Assembly: GCA_005883855.1 (NCBI GenBank)
Contig: VBAU01000013.1
Coordinates: 1-5,446 of the forward strand
DNA length: 5,446 nucleotides
From: Bacteroidota bacterium
GTDB taxonomy: Bacteria > Bacteroidota > Bacteroidia > Chitinophagales > Chitinophagaceae
Direction: 5' to 3'
Shown here: piece by piece, positions 1 through 5,446 of the stretch
Position numbering within the stretch: position 1 is the first letter of the stretch
How the letters are laid out: the number at the start of each line of letters is the position of its first letter
Position numbers and translations under genes: made by a program
Notes under the pieces: model-generated
Told to the model about the DNA's origin: nothing
The model's input: only the letters and a program-made list of their open reading frames with translations
Databases searched by the model: none

Positions 1-762
1 TGTAGTTTTATTTTTAAACGCCAAAGATATAATAACATAAAGCACAAAAATGACGGGCACGGCAAACCATCTTAATGCAACGATGGCAATTATTCCAGCC
101 GCCAGTAAAATATATCTAGCCAGGTTATTCTTTATGCTAAAGTCTCTCACTTTCATACTCATCAAAGGCAGATCACTCACCATCAAATAACCGAGCACGA
201 TAATGATTGCATACAAGATCCATCTATTGATCAACGTAAACTGAAGATTAAATGTCTGGAAATGGATGATCAACGGAAGAGAGGCAATCACAAGCCCGGC
301 GACCGGGGTTGGAACGCCTTTGAAAGTAACTTTCTGCTCATCATCTAAATTAAATTTTGCCAATCTCCAGGCTGCTGTACATGGAATCAGAAGTGCTGGT
401 AATAACCATGCCATCGAAGTTTCAAGGCCATTCTCTTCCTGGGCATAGCTGATGCGAAGCAATTGGTAAAGGATCAAGCCAGGTGCAACCCCAAAACTTA
501 CAATATCGGCTAAGGAATCCAGCTGCTCTCCCATTTTTGATGTGGACTTGACAAGCCTGGCAACAAATCCATCGAAGAAATCGATGACTGCTGCTGCAAA
601 AATTAACAAGGAGCCCCAGGTTATTTTCTCCGGCAGATTTACATCGGTAAAACCTTCCTGGCGCAGCAGAACGATTGTCTCGCCCGTTTGAAGAATAAAA
701 ATGATCGCAAAGCAGCCGCAAATTAGATTGAGAAGAGTAAAGATGTTCGGAACTTGTTTCAT
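1..762 (-). CDS. pssA: Phosphatidylserine synthase (CDP-diacylglycerol--serine O-phosphatidyltransferase), C-terminus cut by window edge
   Basis: This integral membrane enzyme joins CDP-diacylglycerol and L-serine to give phosphatidylserine and CMP, the first committed step to phosphatidylethanolamine. I translated the minus strand by hand: 254 codons are open to the window edge with no stop, so only a short C-terminal piece is likely missing. The complete CDP-alcohol phosphotransferase signature is present: D61, D64-G65, A68-R69, G78, D82 and D86, with the canonical spacing DGxxAR-x8-GxxxDxxxD. Hydrophobic segments lie near residues 8-24, 50-62, 87-103, 118-132, 153-168, 181-197 and 216-247. 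The Asp residues bind the divalent metal and CDP moiety in this family. The start at 762 gives MKQVPNIFTLLNL, typical of Bacteroidota PssA; an in-frame ATG at 780 would add six residues (MDYRLI) but lies inside a heptad repeat tract, so I prefer 762. It is last in a pepP - four-helix-bundle - pssA run. CDP-alcohol transferase identity is certain; serine specificity rests on overall resemblance. Confidence 0.93.
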   Translation of the reverse strand, partial: MKQVPNIFTLLNLICGCFAIIFILQTGETIVLLRQEGFTDVNLPEKITWGSLLIFAAAVIDFFDGFVARLVKSTSKMGEQLDSLADIVSFGVAPGLILYQLLRISYAQEENGLETSMAWLLPALLIPCTAAWRLAKFNLDDEQKVTFKGVPTPVAGLVIASLPLIIHFQTFNLQFTLINRWILYAIIIVLGYLMVSDLPLMSMKVRDFSIKNNLARYILLAAGIIAIVALRWFAVPVIFVLYVIISLAFKNKTT

Positions 763-767
763 AATAA

Positions 768-798
768 GTCTATAGTCCATGTTCCATTGATCACGGAC
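768..798. repeat. Degenerate heptad repeat tract downstream of the four-helix-bundle gene
   Basis: Read on the plus strand, the bases divide into 7-mers GTCTATA, GTCCATG, TTCCATT and GATCACG, followed by GAC. Three of them share a core like (G/T)TCYAT; the fourth fits only weakly. On the transcribed minus strand this reads as GGAACAT, GGACTAT, AGAC-type units. The tract starts directly after the four-helix-bundle stop codon (799-801) and ends a few bases before the preferred pssA start at 762. No function can be read from it. It could be remnant insertion-end sequence or a simple repeat that spreads in intergenic DNA. The units are imperfect, so chance periodicity is not excluded. Confidence 0.45.
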
Positions 799-1155
799 CT
801 AATCATTTAAAGTATTAATTAATAACTGAATCATTTTAACCAGCGTTTCAATCTTAGCATAGAGCTCCGCAAATTTATCATTACTTATATGTCCTCTCGG
901 CTTGGCTAAAAATAAACAACCTACTACTTCAAGGGCAGACCTATTAGCAATGATCAAAAATCTTTTAAATTCCGCGTTTGTTAGACCCCTTGATCCCTCA
1001 ACAATGTTTAATGAAATCGAATTTGCAGCTCCTCTCATTTGATTGGATAATGAATACAATTCATGCTTGGGAAATTTCTGACCAACGACATCAATTTCAT
1101 CTGCAATAACCGGTGAGATCTGCCAAACTTTCAAATTTTCGAATTTAAATCCCAT
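799..1155 (-). CDS. Four-helix-bundle protein (23S rRNA intervening-sequence / S23 family)
   Basis: This is a 118-residue, wholly helical-looking protein of the family named for proteins encoded in 23S rRNA intervening sequences (Pfam 23S_rRNA_IVP, TIGR02436). The family fingerprint is clear: FENLKVWQ near residues 5-12 (the usual F-x-x-L-x-V-W), FPKHELYSLSNQMRGAA at 28-44, NSI-x2-NIVEG at 45-54 and E62-F-x-R-F in the next helix. Length is normal for the family. Known relatives form pentameric bundles; one branch (Avd) is an accessory factor of diversity-generating retroelements, but no reverse transcriptase or repeat pair is visible here. Molecular function is unknown. The gene sits between pepP (32-base gap) and pssA (36-base gap) on the same strand, so it is probably co-transcribed. 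Both gaps carry heptad-periodic sequence, which suggests it arrived as a small insertion. The start at 1155 places FENLKVWQ at the expected distance from the N-terminus. Confidence 0.9.
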   Translation of the reverse strand: MGFKFENLKVWQISPVIADEIDVVGQKFPKHELYSLSNQMRGAANSISLNIVEGSRGLTNAEFKRFLIIANRSALEVVGCLFLAKPRGHISNDKFAELYAKIETLVKMIQLLINTLND

Positions 1156-1160
1156 TTCAA

Positions 1161-1188
1161 ATCTAACTGTTAGCCGTGGACTGTTGAC
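1161..1188. repeat. Degenerate heptad repeat tract upstream of the four-helix-bundle gene
   Basis: Four consecutive 7-mers on the plus strand read ATCTAAC, TGTTAGC, CGTGGAC and TGTTGAC. All end in AC or GC, and the last three share a (T/C)GT core at the start. The last base overlaps the pepP stop codon (1188-1190), and the tract runs to a few bases before the four-helix-bundle start at 1155. It mirrors the tract on the other side of that gene in period and position but is not an obvious copy of it. Only four imperfect units are present, so confidence is limited. Confidence 0.42.
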
Positions 1189-2477
1189 TAATTTTTCATC
1201 AGTGCCTCAATCTCTTCCACCGTAATGGGAATGTTTTTCATTAGATCTTTATTTCCGTTTCTTGTTATCCAGACGTTGTTTTCAATTCTCACGCCCATCT
1301 GCTCTTCTTCTATATAAATTCCAGGCTCGACTGTAAATACCATTCCTGCTTTGATCGGCTCCGTCCTCGTACCGAGGTCATGCACATCAATACCCAGATG
1401 GTGTGAAATGCCGTGATATAAATATTTTCTGTAGGCCCTGTTTTCAGGGTCTTCATTTTTCACATCTGTTTTCTTTAGGAGGCCGATCTTTAAGAATTGC
1501 TGAGTGGCTTCCTCGCCAACCTTTTCAGTATAATCGACAATGGAGATTCCGGGTTTCAGCAAACTCTTGGCATAATCATGCAAATGCAAGCAGGCATTGT
1601 AAATCGTTTTTTGCCGGCGTGTAAATTTTCCATTCACAGGAACAGTTCTTGTGAGATCAGCGTTGTATCCGCCATATTCAGCTCCAAAATCCATCAACAC
1701 TAACTCTCCCTCTTTACATTGCTGGTCGTTTCTGACGTAGTGCAGGGTTCTTGCCCGGTCACCACTCGCAATGATACTCGAGTAAGCCGGACCTGTTGCT
1801 CTCTGGCATAGAAACGAATGCCAGATCTCGGCTTCGATTTCATATTCCATAACACCAGGTTTGATAAATTTTAATAAGCGACGAAAGGTGTTGTCAGTTA
1901 TGTCAATGGCTTTTTGTAAAACTTCAATTTCGAGAGCTGTCTTAATTCCTCTTAACTCCTTCATAATCTTTGCTGACCTTTCATACTGATGTAAAGGGAA
2001 TCGTGATTTCACCTTATCTACATATCTATAATCTCGCGTTCTGATGAGACTTGCCTTGCGGTCGTTTTCGTTGGTATCAAGATAAATTGTATCCGCCAGG
2101 TGAATCCATGGTTGCAGTAACGCATCGAGTGTATCAAGCCAGACGATGGATTGTATTCCACTGCTCCTTTGCGCCTCGGGGGCTCTTAATCTCTTTCCAT
2201 CCCATTTTTCTTTCAATTCGTTTGGACGCACCAGGGCCAACACTTCGCGATATTTTGGATCAGAATTGTCGGGATATAAGATCACCATGCTATCTTCCTG
2301 CACAACACCACTCAGCCAAAACAGGTCGCTGTCTTGCCTAAATGGATACAGCGCATCGCCATTAACTGGCACCTCGTCATTGCTCACAAATATGGCAATG
2401 GAATTTGATTTCATTTCCCTGATAAATCGTTGCCTGTTCTTAATAAATATTTCCGGATTCAGCGGCTGGTATCTCAT
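1188..2477 (-). CDS. pepP: Xaa-Pro aminopeptidase (aminopeptidase P, M24B family)
   Basis: This predicted cytosolic dinuclear metallopeptidase removes the N-terminal residue from peptides whose second residue is proline. The 429 residues match the length of E. coli PepP (about 440). An N-terminal AMP_N domain covers roughly residues 5-135, with the characteristic FRQDSDLFWLSG at 46-57. The pita-bread M24 catalytic domain covers about 175-425. All five expected metal ligands are visible: D263 (LMDFG), D274 (NADLTR, 11 residues later), H359 (HGISHHLG), E384 (VEPGIYI) and E399 (GVRIEN). Substrate-site histidines H246 and H366 (DVHD) and R397 are also kept, so the enzyme should be active. No signal peptide is seen. 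The start at 2477 puts the AMP_N domain at the usual place; the sequence just before it is A-rich with no Shine-Dalgarno. It heads the minus-strand run and is divergent from pckA. Specific substrates cannot be read from the sequence. Confidence 0.95.
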   Translation of the reverse strand: MRYQPLNPEIFIKNRQRFIREMKSNSIAIFVSNDEVPVNGDALYPFRQDSDLFWLSGVVQEDSMVILYPDNSDPKYREVLALVRPNELKEKWDGKRLRAPEAQRSSGIQSIVWLDTLDALLQPWIHLADTIYLDTNENDRKASLIRTRDYRYVDKVKSRFPLHQYERSAKIMKELRGIKTALEIEVLQKAIDITDNTFRRLLKFIKPGVMEYEIEAEIWHSFLCQRATGPAYSSIIASGDRARTLHYVRNDQQCKEGELVLMDFGAEYGGYNADLTRTVPVNGKFTRRQKTIYNACLHLHDYAKSLLKPGISIVDYTEKVGEEATQQFLKIGLLKKTDVKNEDPENRAYRKYLYHGISHHLGIDVHDLGTRTEPIKAGMVFTVEPGIYIEEEQMGVRIENNVWITRNGNKDLMKNIPITVEEIEALMKN

Positions 2478-2497
2478 ATGCTGTTTTGTTTAACCAA

Positions 2498-2505
2498 TAA
2501 AGATA
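2498..2505 (-). promoter_or_regulatory. Candidate -7 promoter element for pepP
   Basis: On the minus strand the bases read TATCTTTA, seven of eight matches to the Bacteroidota -7 consensus TAnnTTTG. It lies about 20 bases before the pepP ATG, giving a short leader of roughly 14 bases. I found no convincing -33 TTG at the right distance, and AT-rich DNA yields such near-matches by chance. Confidence 0.25.
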
Positions 2506-2563
2506 ACGAAGTGCGAATGTCGGGAACCGCACACTCATCACAAATTTGGCCAGGTCATTTGAA

Positions 2564-2579
2564 TTTGAAACTTTTCAAA
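2564..2579. promoter_or_regulatory. Short perfect dyad in the pepP/pckA divergent region, possible operator
   Basis: TTTGAAA and TTTCAAA face each other across a two-base CT spacer, forming a perfect 7+7 inverted repeat. It lies near the middle of the 260-base region between the divergent pepP and pckA starts, where a regulator of either gene could bind. The two-base loop makes an RNA hairpin unlikely, so a protein site is the better reading if it is real. A/T-rich composition makes chance occurrence quite possible. Confidence 0.2.
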
Positions 2580-2703
2580 AAAATTAAATCATCGTTCAAC
2601 TCTTTTTTAAAATGGTATCCGTTCAATAGAGCGCTACAAATTGTTCTAAGGAATTTTTCGACAGCTACGATAAAGTAAACTAACGGTTGTTCGCCCATTG
2701 TCC

Positions 2704-2711
2704 TAACTTTG
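2704..2711 (+). promoter_or_regulatory. Candidate Bacteroidota -7 promoter element for pckA
   Basis: TAACTTTG matches all six defined positions of the Bacteroidota consensus TAnnTTTG. Transcription from it would begin near 2716-2720 and leave a leader of about 20 bases before the ATG at 2738. The nearest upstream TTG (2687-2689) is 14 bases away, shorter than the roughly 19 usually seen, so the -33 half is weak. If this promoter is used, in-frame TTG 2687 and GTG 2711 lie upstream of the transcript and cannot be the start, which supports the ATG at 2738. Confidence 0.5.
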
Positions 2712-2737
2712 TGATACCAACGAAATTTTTGCTCCTT

Positions 2738-4360
2738 ATGTCAGTTCAAACCACTTCCTTTCCAGTGGGAAAGGCAATGAAAAATCTTTTAAAGTCCGGC
2801 TTACGATCAACCGAAAGTATCCATTATCAACTTGGACCCGAAGAGCTAATAGCGGATACACTAAGCCTTGGTCAGGGCGTTTTAAACAATACCGGCGCCC
2901 TTGTCATCAAAACGGGTGAATTCACCGGCAGATCTCCAAAGGACAGATTTATTGTACGAGATTCTATTACAGAAAATACGGTCAATTGGAACGAGTTCAA
3001 TATTCCTCTCGAGCCGAAATATTTCGAAGCCATTTATAATGCCGTTGGAATGTATCTGAATGACCGGCCACATCTGTGGATCCGGGATTGCTTCGCCTGC
3101 GCTGATGACAGGTATCGTCTAAGCATTAGGGTCATCACTGAGAAACCCTGGAGCAATTTGTTTGCACACAATATGTTCCTTCGACCGAGCGAAGAGCAGT
3201 TAGAGTCTTTTTCGCCTGACTGGTGTGTGATAAATGTTCCGGATTTGAAGCTGGACCCGAAAAAGTGCGGAATCCGTCATCATAACGTAGCAGCAGTATC
3301 TTTCAAACATAAGTTTATATTGGTTGCCGGCAGTGGTTACACGGGCGAAATAAAGAAGGGCATATTTACAATTCTTAATTACATTCTGCCTCAGGATAAG
3401 AAAGTGCTGAGTATGCATTGTAGTGCCAACGTTGGCATGGACGGCGGTACGGCTATTTTCTTTGGACTGAGCGGAACTGGCAAAACAACACTTAGCGCCG
3501 ACCCTGACCGTAAACTCATCGGTGATGACGAGCATGGATGGACGGACAATAATATTTTTAATTTTGAAGGTGGGTGTTATGCAAAATGCATTAACCTCAC
3601 GGAAGAAAAGGAACCTGAAATCTTTCATGCGATTCGATGCGGCGCTCTGGTTGAAAATGTGAACTTCTTTGCGGGCACCAATAAGATAAATTTTGAAGAC
3701 GCTTCCATAACAGAAAATACCCGCGCTTCTTATCCCTTATACCTTATTGGCAACGCACAAGACCCGGCCGAAGGTGAGGTTCCAAAAAATATTTTCTTTC
3801 TGACCTGTGACGCGTTCGGCGTACTTCCTCCGATCTCAAAATTGACGACAGCACAGGCCATGTATCAATTTATTTCCGGATACACAGCGAAAGTAGCCGG
3901 AACAGAAACAGAGGTCAAGGAGCCGAAGCCCACATTCAGTGCCTGTTTCGGCGCACCGTTCCTCCCATTACACCCTGGCGTCTACGCAAAGATGTTGGGG
4001 GATAAAATGCAAAAACATAGAGTCAACGTTTGGTTAATTAATACTGGATGGACGGGCGGCTCCTACGGAGTAGGACATCGCATCAATTTGTCTCAAACCC
4101 GGGCATTGATCAAAGCGGCATTAGAAAATAAGTTGAGCGCGATCGACTTTGAAAATCACCCGGTATTTGGATTTGCGATGCCGAAGGAATGCCCAGGTGT
4201 TCCTTCGGAATTTTTAAATCCCCGAAATACATGGAAGGACAAAAATGCCTACGATGAAAAAGTGAAATACCTCGCTGGTTTATTTATTAAAAATTTTGAA
4301 AAATACAGCGGCGGAGTAAGTGATGATGTTCTCGCCGCGGCCCCCGAACATAATTTATAG
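2738..4360 (+). CDS. pckA: Phosphoenolpyruvate carboxykinase (ATP)
   Basis: This cytosolic enzyme converts oxaloacetate and ATP to phosphoenolpyruvate, ADP and CO2, the entry step of gluconeogenesis; in some Bacteroidota it can run the other way to fix CO2. The 540 residues equal the usual length of the ATP-type family. The substrate arginine R65 lies in TGRSPKDRF. Y201 and K206/K207 (GYTGEIKKG) and H227 (MHCSANVGM) mark the metal and oxaloacetate site. Kinase-1a, the P-loop GLSGTGKTT, spans 243-251 with K249. Kinase-2, LIGDDEHGW, carries D263 and D264 and runs into FNFEGGCYAK. R329 (NTRASYP) and NTGWTGGSYGVG at 435-446 are also conserved. Nothing is missing, so it should be active. I chose ATG 2738 over an in-frame TTG at 2687 because the extra 17 residues are not family-like and the likely promoter lies between them. 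It is transcribed alone: a terminator follows at once. Carbon-source control is expected, but no known operator is recognisable. Confidence 0.97.
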   Translation: MSVQTTSFPVGKAMKNLLKSGLRSTESIHYQLGPEELIADTLSLGQGVLNNTGALVIKTGEFTGRSPKDRFIVRDSITENTVNWNEFNIPLEPKYFEAIYNAVGMYLNDRPHLWIRDCFACADDRYRLSIRVITEKPWSNLFAHNMFLRPSEEQLESFSPDWCVINVPDLKLDPKKCGIRHHNVAAVSFKHKFILVAGSGYTGEIKKGIFTILNYILPQDKKVLSMHCSANVGMDGGTAIFFGLSGTGKTTLSADPDRKLIGDDEHGWTDNNIFNFEGGCYAKCINLTEEKEPEIFHAIRCGALVENVNFFAGTNKINFEDASITENTRASYPLYLIGNAQDPAEGEVPKNIFFLTCDAFGVLPPISKLTTAQAMYQFISGYTAKVAGTETEVKEPKPTFSACFGAPFLPLHPGVYAKMLGDKMQKHRVNVWLINTGWTGGSYGVGHRINLSQTRALIKAALENKLSAIDFENHPVFGFAMPKECPGVPSEFLNPRNTWKDKNAYDEKVKYLAGLFIKNFEKYSGGVSDDVLAAAPEHNL

Positions 4361-4381
4361 CCTCGTTCATTGTTTGTCGCT

Positions 4382-4410
4382 AAACCCCGTGACTTATCAC
4401 GGGGTTTTTT
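4382..4410 (+). terminator. Intrinsic terminator of pckA
   Basis: A perfect 11-base-pair stem pairs AAACCCCGTGA (4382-4392) with TCACGGGGTTT (4397-4407) around a CTTA loop, and the 3' arm runs into a six-T tract (4405-4410). It begins 21 bases after the pckA stop. The strong GC core plus T tract is the classic Rho-independent form. It separates pckA transcription from the next gene, which should have its own promoter. Confidence 0.93.
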
Positions 4411-4433
4411 AATTTCTTTAACCTTGAACAACG

Positions 4434-4462
4434 TTGATTTTTAAAATATTTATTTCAATTTG
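4434..4462 (+). promoter_or_regulatory. Candidate promoter for the DUF922 gene
   Basis: TTG at 4434-4436 is followed, after 18 bases, by TCAATTTG at 4455-4462, which fits the Bacteroidota TTG / TAnnTTTG pattern except at one position. It would start transcription close to 4470, a few bases before the ATG at 4481. A promoter is expected here because the pckA terminator lies just upstream. The AT-rich setting makes this a weak call. Confidence 0.3.
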
Positions 4463-4480
4463 CCGTTGGTTTATTGTCCA

Positions 4481-5008
4481 ATGACCATTTTCGGCAAAAT
4501 AATACTGGGTGCGCTATTAATCTCTCCCGTCCTTGGGCATGGGCAGAATGAAGAATTCATTGAATGGTCCGCTGCTAAAAGACTCAGCTGGGAAGATTAT
4601 CTTGCCAAACCTTCTTCCTCTTCGGACGCGGCTGCCATAACAAGTACTGCACTTGGATTGGAGTACCACGTAAGAAATAATATCCTCACTTATAAGATCA
4701 CGTGTCGCTTTTCAAAAACAAGATCCTGGGGCAAGTATAGGACAGATTACATTTTGCAACACGAGCAAGGACATTTTGATATCACAGAGCTTTATGCCAG
4801 GAAGCTTGACGATGCAATCCGGGAGTACAGTTTTAACCCGAAAAAATTCAAGACCGACCTCGACCAGATCTACAAAGAGATCATGGAGGAAAAGGAAGAA
4901 GTGCAAAATCAATATGATCTTGACACCGACTTCAGCCGCAACCCGGAAAAACAATCCGAGTGGCTTAAGAAAATACAAAGAGAGTTGACGCGGTACAGTG
5001 CCACATAG
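4481..5008 (+). CDS. Predicted exported DUF922 protein, putative zinc metallopeptidase
   Basis: The 175-residue product begins with a signal-peptide-like stretch (K6, hydrophobic 7-18, possible cleavage near GHG-Q at 21/22) and has no lipobox cysteine, so a soluble periplasmic or secreted location is likely. The mature part resembles the DUF922 family (PF06037): W29 and LSWEDY at 35-40, AAITSTALGLEY at 51-62, then LQHEQGHFDITELYARKL at 92-109. HEQGH (H94, E95, H98) is a textbook HExxH zinc-peptidase motif, and E103 could be a third ligand; protease activity of the family is unproven as far as I know. A charged helix with coiled-coil character follows at about 121-147. The start is ATG 4481: the upstream in-frame TTG 4460 would add seven residues ahead of the signal peptide. 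It follows the pckA terminator, and an M1 aminopeptidase gene begins 66 bases downstream with no terminator between, so the two may be co-transcribed. Confidence 0.85.
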   Translation: MTIFGKIILGALLISPVLGHGQNEEFIEWSAAKRLSWEDYLAKPSSSSDAAAITSTALGLEYHVRNNILTYKITCRFSKTRSWGKYRTDYILQHEQGHFDITELYARKLDDAIREYSFNPKKFKTDLDQIYKEIMEEKEEVQNQYDLDTDFSRNPEKQSEWLKKIQRELTRYSAT

Positions 5009-5074
5009 CAAGTCCATTCGATATGACATCCCACGTTGCCTTCTCCCTTGAATGAAAATTAACTAATTTACCGC

Positions 5075-5446
5075 ATGAAGCGGATAGCAACGGTCCTCAC
5101 CCTTTTCCTTTTCTTAAGTTTGAACAAGATACACAGCCAGTCCAATATCGACATTATCCATTATAAGTTTGAAATCGACTTGTCAGACCAGAATGATAGT
5201 GTAAAAGGAAAAGCCTTTGTAACAATAAAGTTTACACGACCCTCAGACCGATTTTCGTTAAGTCTTTCATCACCATCAAAAGGAAAAGGGATGATTGCAT
5301 ACATGGCGAGAGAGAATGGCAAACCATTAACCTCCATTCATTCCCATGATAGCGTCCAGATTGCATTGGAAAAACCCGCAAAGCCAGGGGAAGTAAGAAC
5401 ATTTGAAATAGAATACGCCGGTAGTCCCGCGGATGGTTTGATCATC
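5075..5446 (+). CDS. M1-family aminopeptidase, N-terminal part only (runs off window)
   Basis: The 124 visible codons have no stop before the window edge. Residues 1-21 look like a signal peptide (MKR, then hydrophobic 4-16, likely cleavage near H20-S21-Q22), so export to the periplasm or cell surface is predicted. The following NIDIIHYKFEIDLSD, residues 24-38, and the beta-rich stretch to EIEYAGSPADGLII (111-124) match the N-terminal saddle domain of gluzincin M1 aminopeptidases as seen in Bacteroidota. The catalytic GAMEN and HExxH-x18-E motifs lie beyond the window, so activity cannot be judged. M1 enzymes release N-terminal residues from peptides using zinc. Full members in this phylum are usually well over 600 residues, so most of the gene is missing. 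It may share a transcript with the DUF922 gene. ATG 5075 is the only start that gives a signal peptide. Confidence 0.8.
   Translation, partial: MKRIATVLTLFLFLSLNKIHSQSNIDIIHYKFEIDLSDQNDSVKGKAFVTIKFTRPSDRFSLSLSSPSKGKGMIAYMARENGKPLTSIHSHDSVQIALEKPAKPGEVRTFEIEYAGSPADGLII

Larger units (their letters stand above)
2478..2737. other. Divergent intergenic region between pepP and pckA
   Basis: These 260 bases separate the two start codons and hold the control regions for both directions. I see a near-consensus -7 element on each strand (2498-2505 minus, 2704-2711 plus), a 7+7 dyad at 2564-2579, and a self-complementary CAAATTTG at 2541-2548. No convincing small gene is present: open frames crossing it are continuations of frames antisense to pepP and resemble no protein I know. 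I recognise no riboswitch or terminator. Confidence 0.7.

Noticed and set aside
422..721. Open frame of 99 residues on the minus strand
   Set aside because: It overlaps pssA in another frame; the pssA frame carries the full CDP-alcohol phosphotransferase motif and this one resembles nothing.
799..1155. Diversity-generating retroelement accessory gene (avd)
   Set aside because: The protein family includes Avd, but no reverse transcriptase, template/variable repeat pair or target gene is in the window.
2051..2678. Plus-strand open frames antisense to pepP and reaching into the intergenic region
   Set aside because: They are antisense shadows with no recognisable domain or plausible start context; pepP in this region is fully conserved.
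3200..3628. Open frame of 142 residues antisense to pckA
   Set aside because: It lies wholly opposite the P-loop region of pckA, shows no protein-like motif, and is the kind of shadow a conserved gene leaves.
4712..5029. Minus-strand frame of 105 residues opposite the DUF922 gene
   Set aside because: The leucine/phenylalanine-rich product arises from reading Lys/Glu-rich codons in reverse; the plus-strand DUF922 frame is clearly the gene.
5009..5074. Possible further heptad tract (GTCCATT, CGATATG, ACATCCC) after the DUF922 stop codon
   Set aside because: Only the first unit resembles the heptads at 768-798; the period is not sustained and there is no four-helix-bundle gene here.
1..5446. 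CRISPR array, tRNA, rRNA, insertion sequence, phage or defence system
   Set aside because: No spaced direct repeats, cloverleaf, rRNA segment, transposase or defence domain was found on either strand.

Overview
This window reads as chromosomal DNA from a member of the Bacteroidota, most likely a free-living Cytophagales- or Chitinophagales-type organism. The grounds are protein style (a Bacteroidota-like PssA, a DUF922 protein, an M1 peptidase with a Bacteroidota-type N-terminus), the absence of clear Shine-Dalgarno sequences before the starts, and a TAnnTTTG-type promoter element before pckA. The taxonomic call is inference from protein recognition; no rRNA or other marker gene is present.

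Layout. Positions 1-2477 hold a three-gene minus-strand run read from right to left: a Xaa-Pro aminopeptidase of the PepP/M24B type (2477-1188), a small four-helix-bundle (23S rRNA-intervening-sequence type) protein (1155-799), and phosphatidylserine synthase PssA (762 to beyond position 1, so its C-terminus is missing). The gaps of 32 and 36 bases suggest one transcript. Both gaps are largely filled by short degenerate tracts with a 7-base period, and each tract abuts the stop codon of the gene before it. This makes the small gene look like a later insertion between pepP and pssA.

Positions 2478-2737 form a divergent intergenic region with candidate promoters for both directions and a short dyad. 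On the plus strand follow pckA, an ATP-dependent phosphoenolpyruvate carboxykinase (2738-4360) closed by a strong intrinsic terminator (4382-4410); a predicted secreted DUF922 protein with an HEQGH zinc-protease-like motif (4481-5008); and the first 124 codons of a predicted exported M1-family aminopeptidase (from 5075, running off the window).

Functionally these are mostly housekeeping genes: peptide turnover, membrane phosphatidylserine/phosphatidylethanolamine synthesis and gluconeogenesis, followed by two predicted exported peptidase-like proteins. I see no CRISPR array, tRNA, rRNA, transposase, phage or recognisable defence system. The items most worth a second look are the heptad-bracketed four-helix-bundle gene and the putative DUF922 metalloprotease next to an M1 aminopeptidase.
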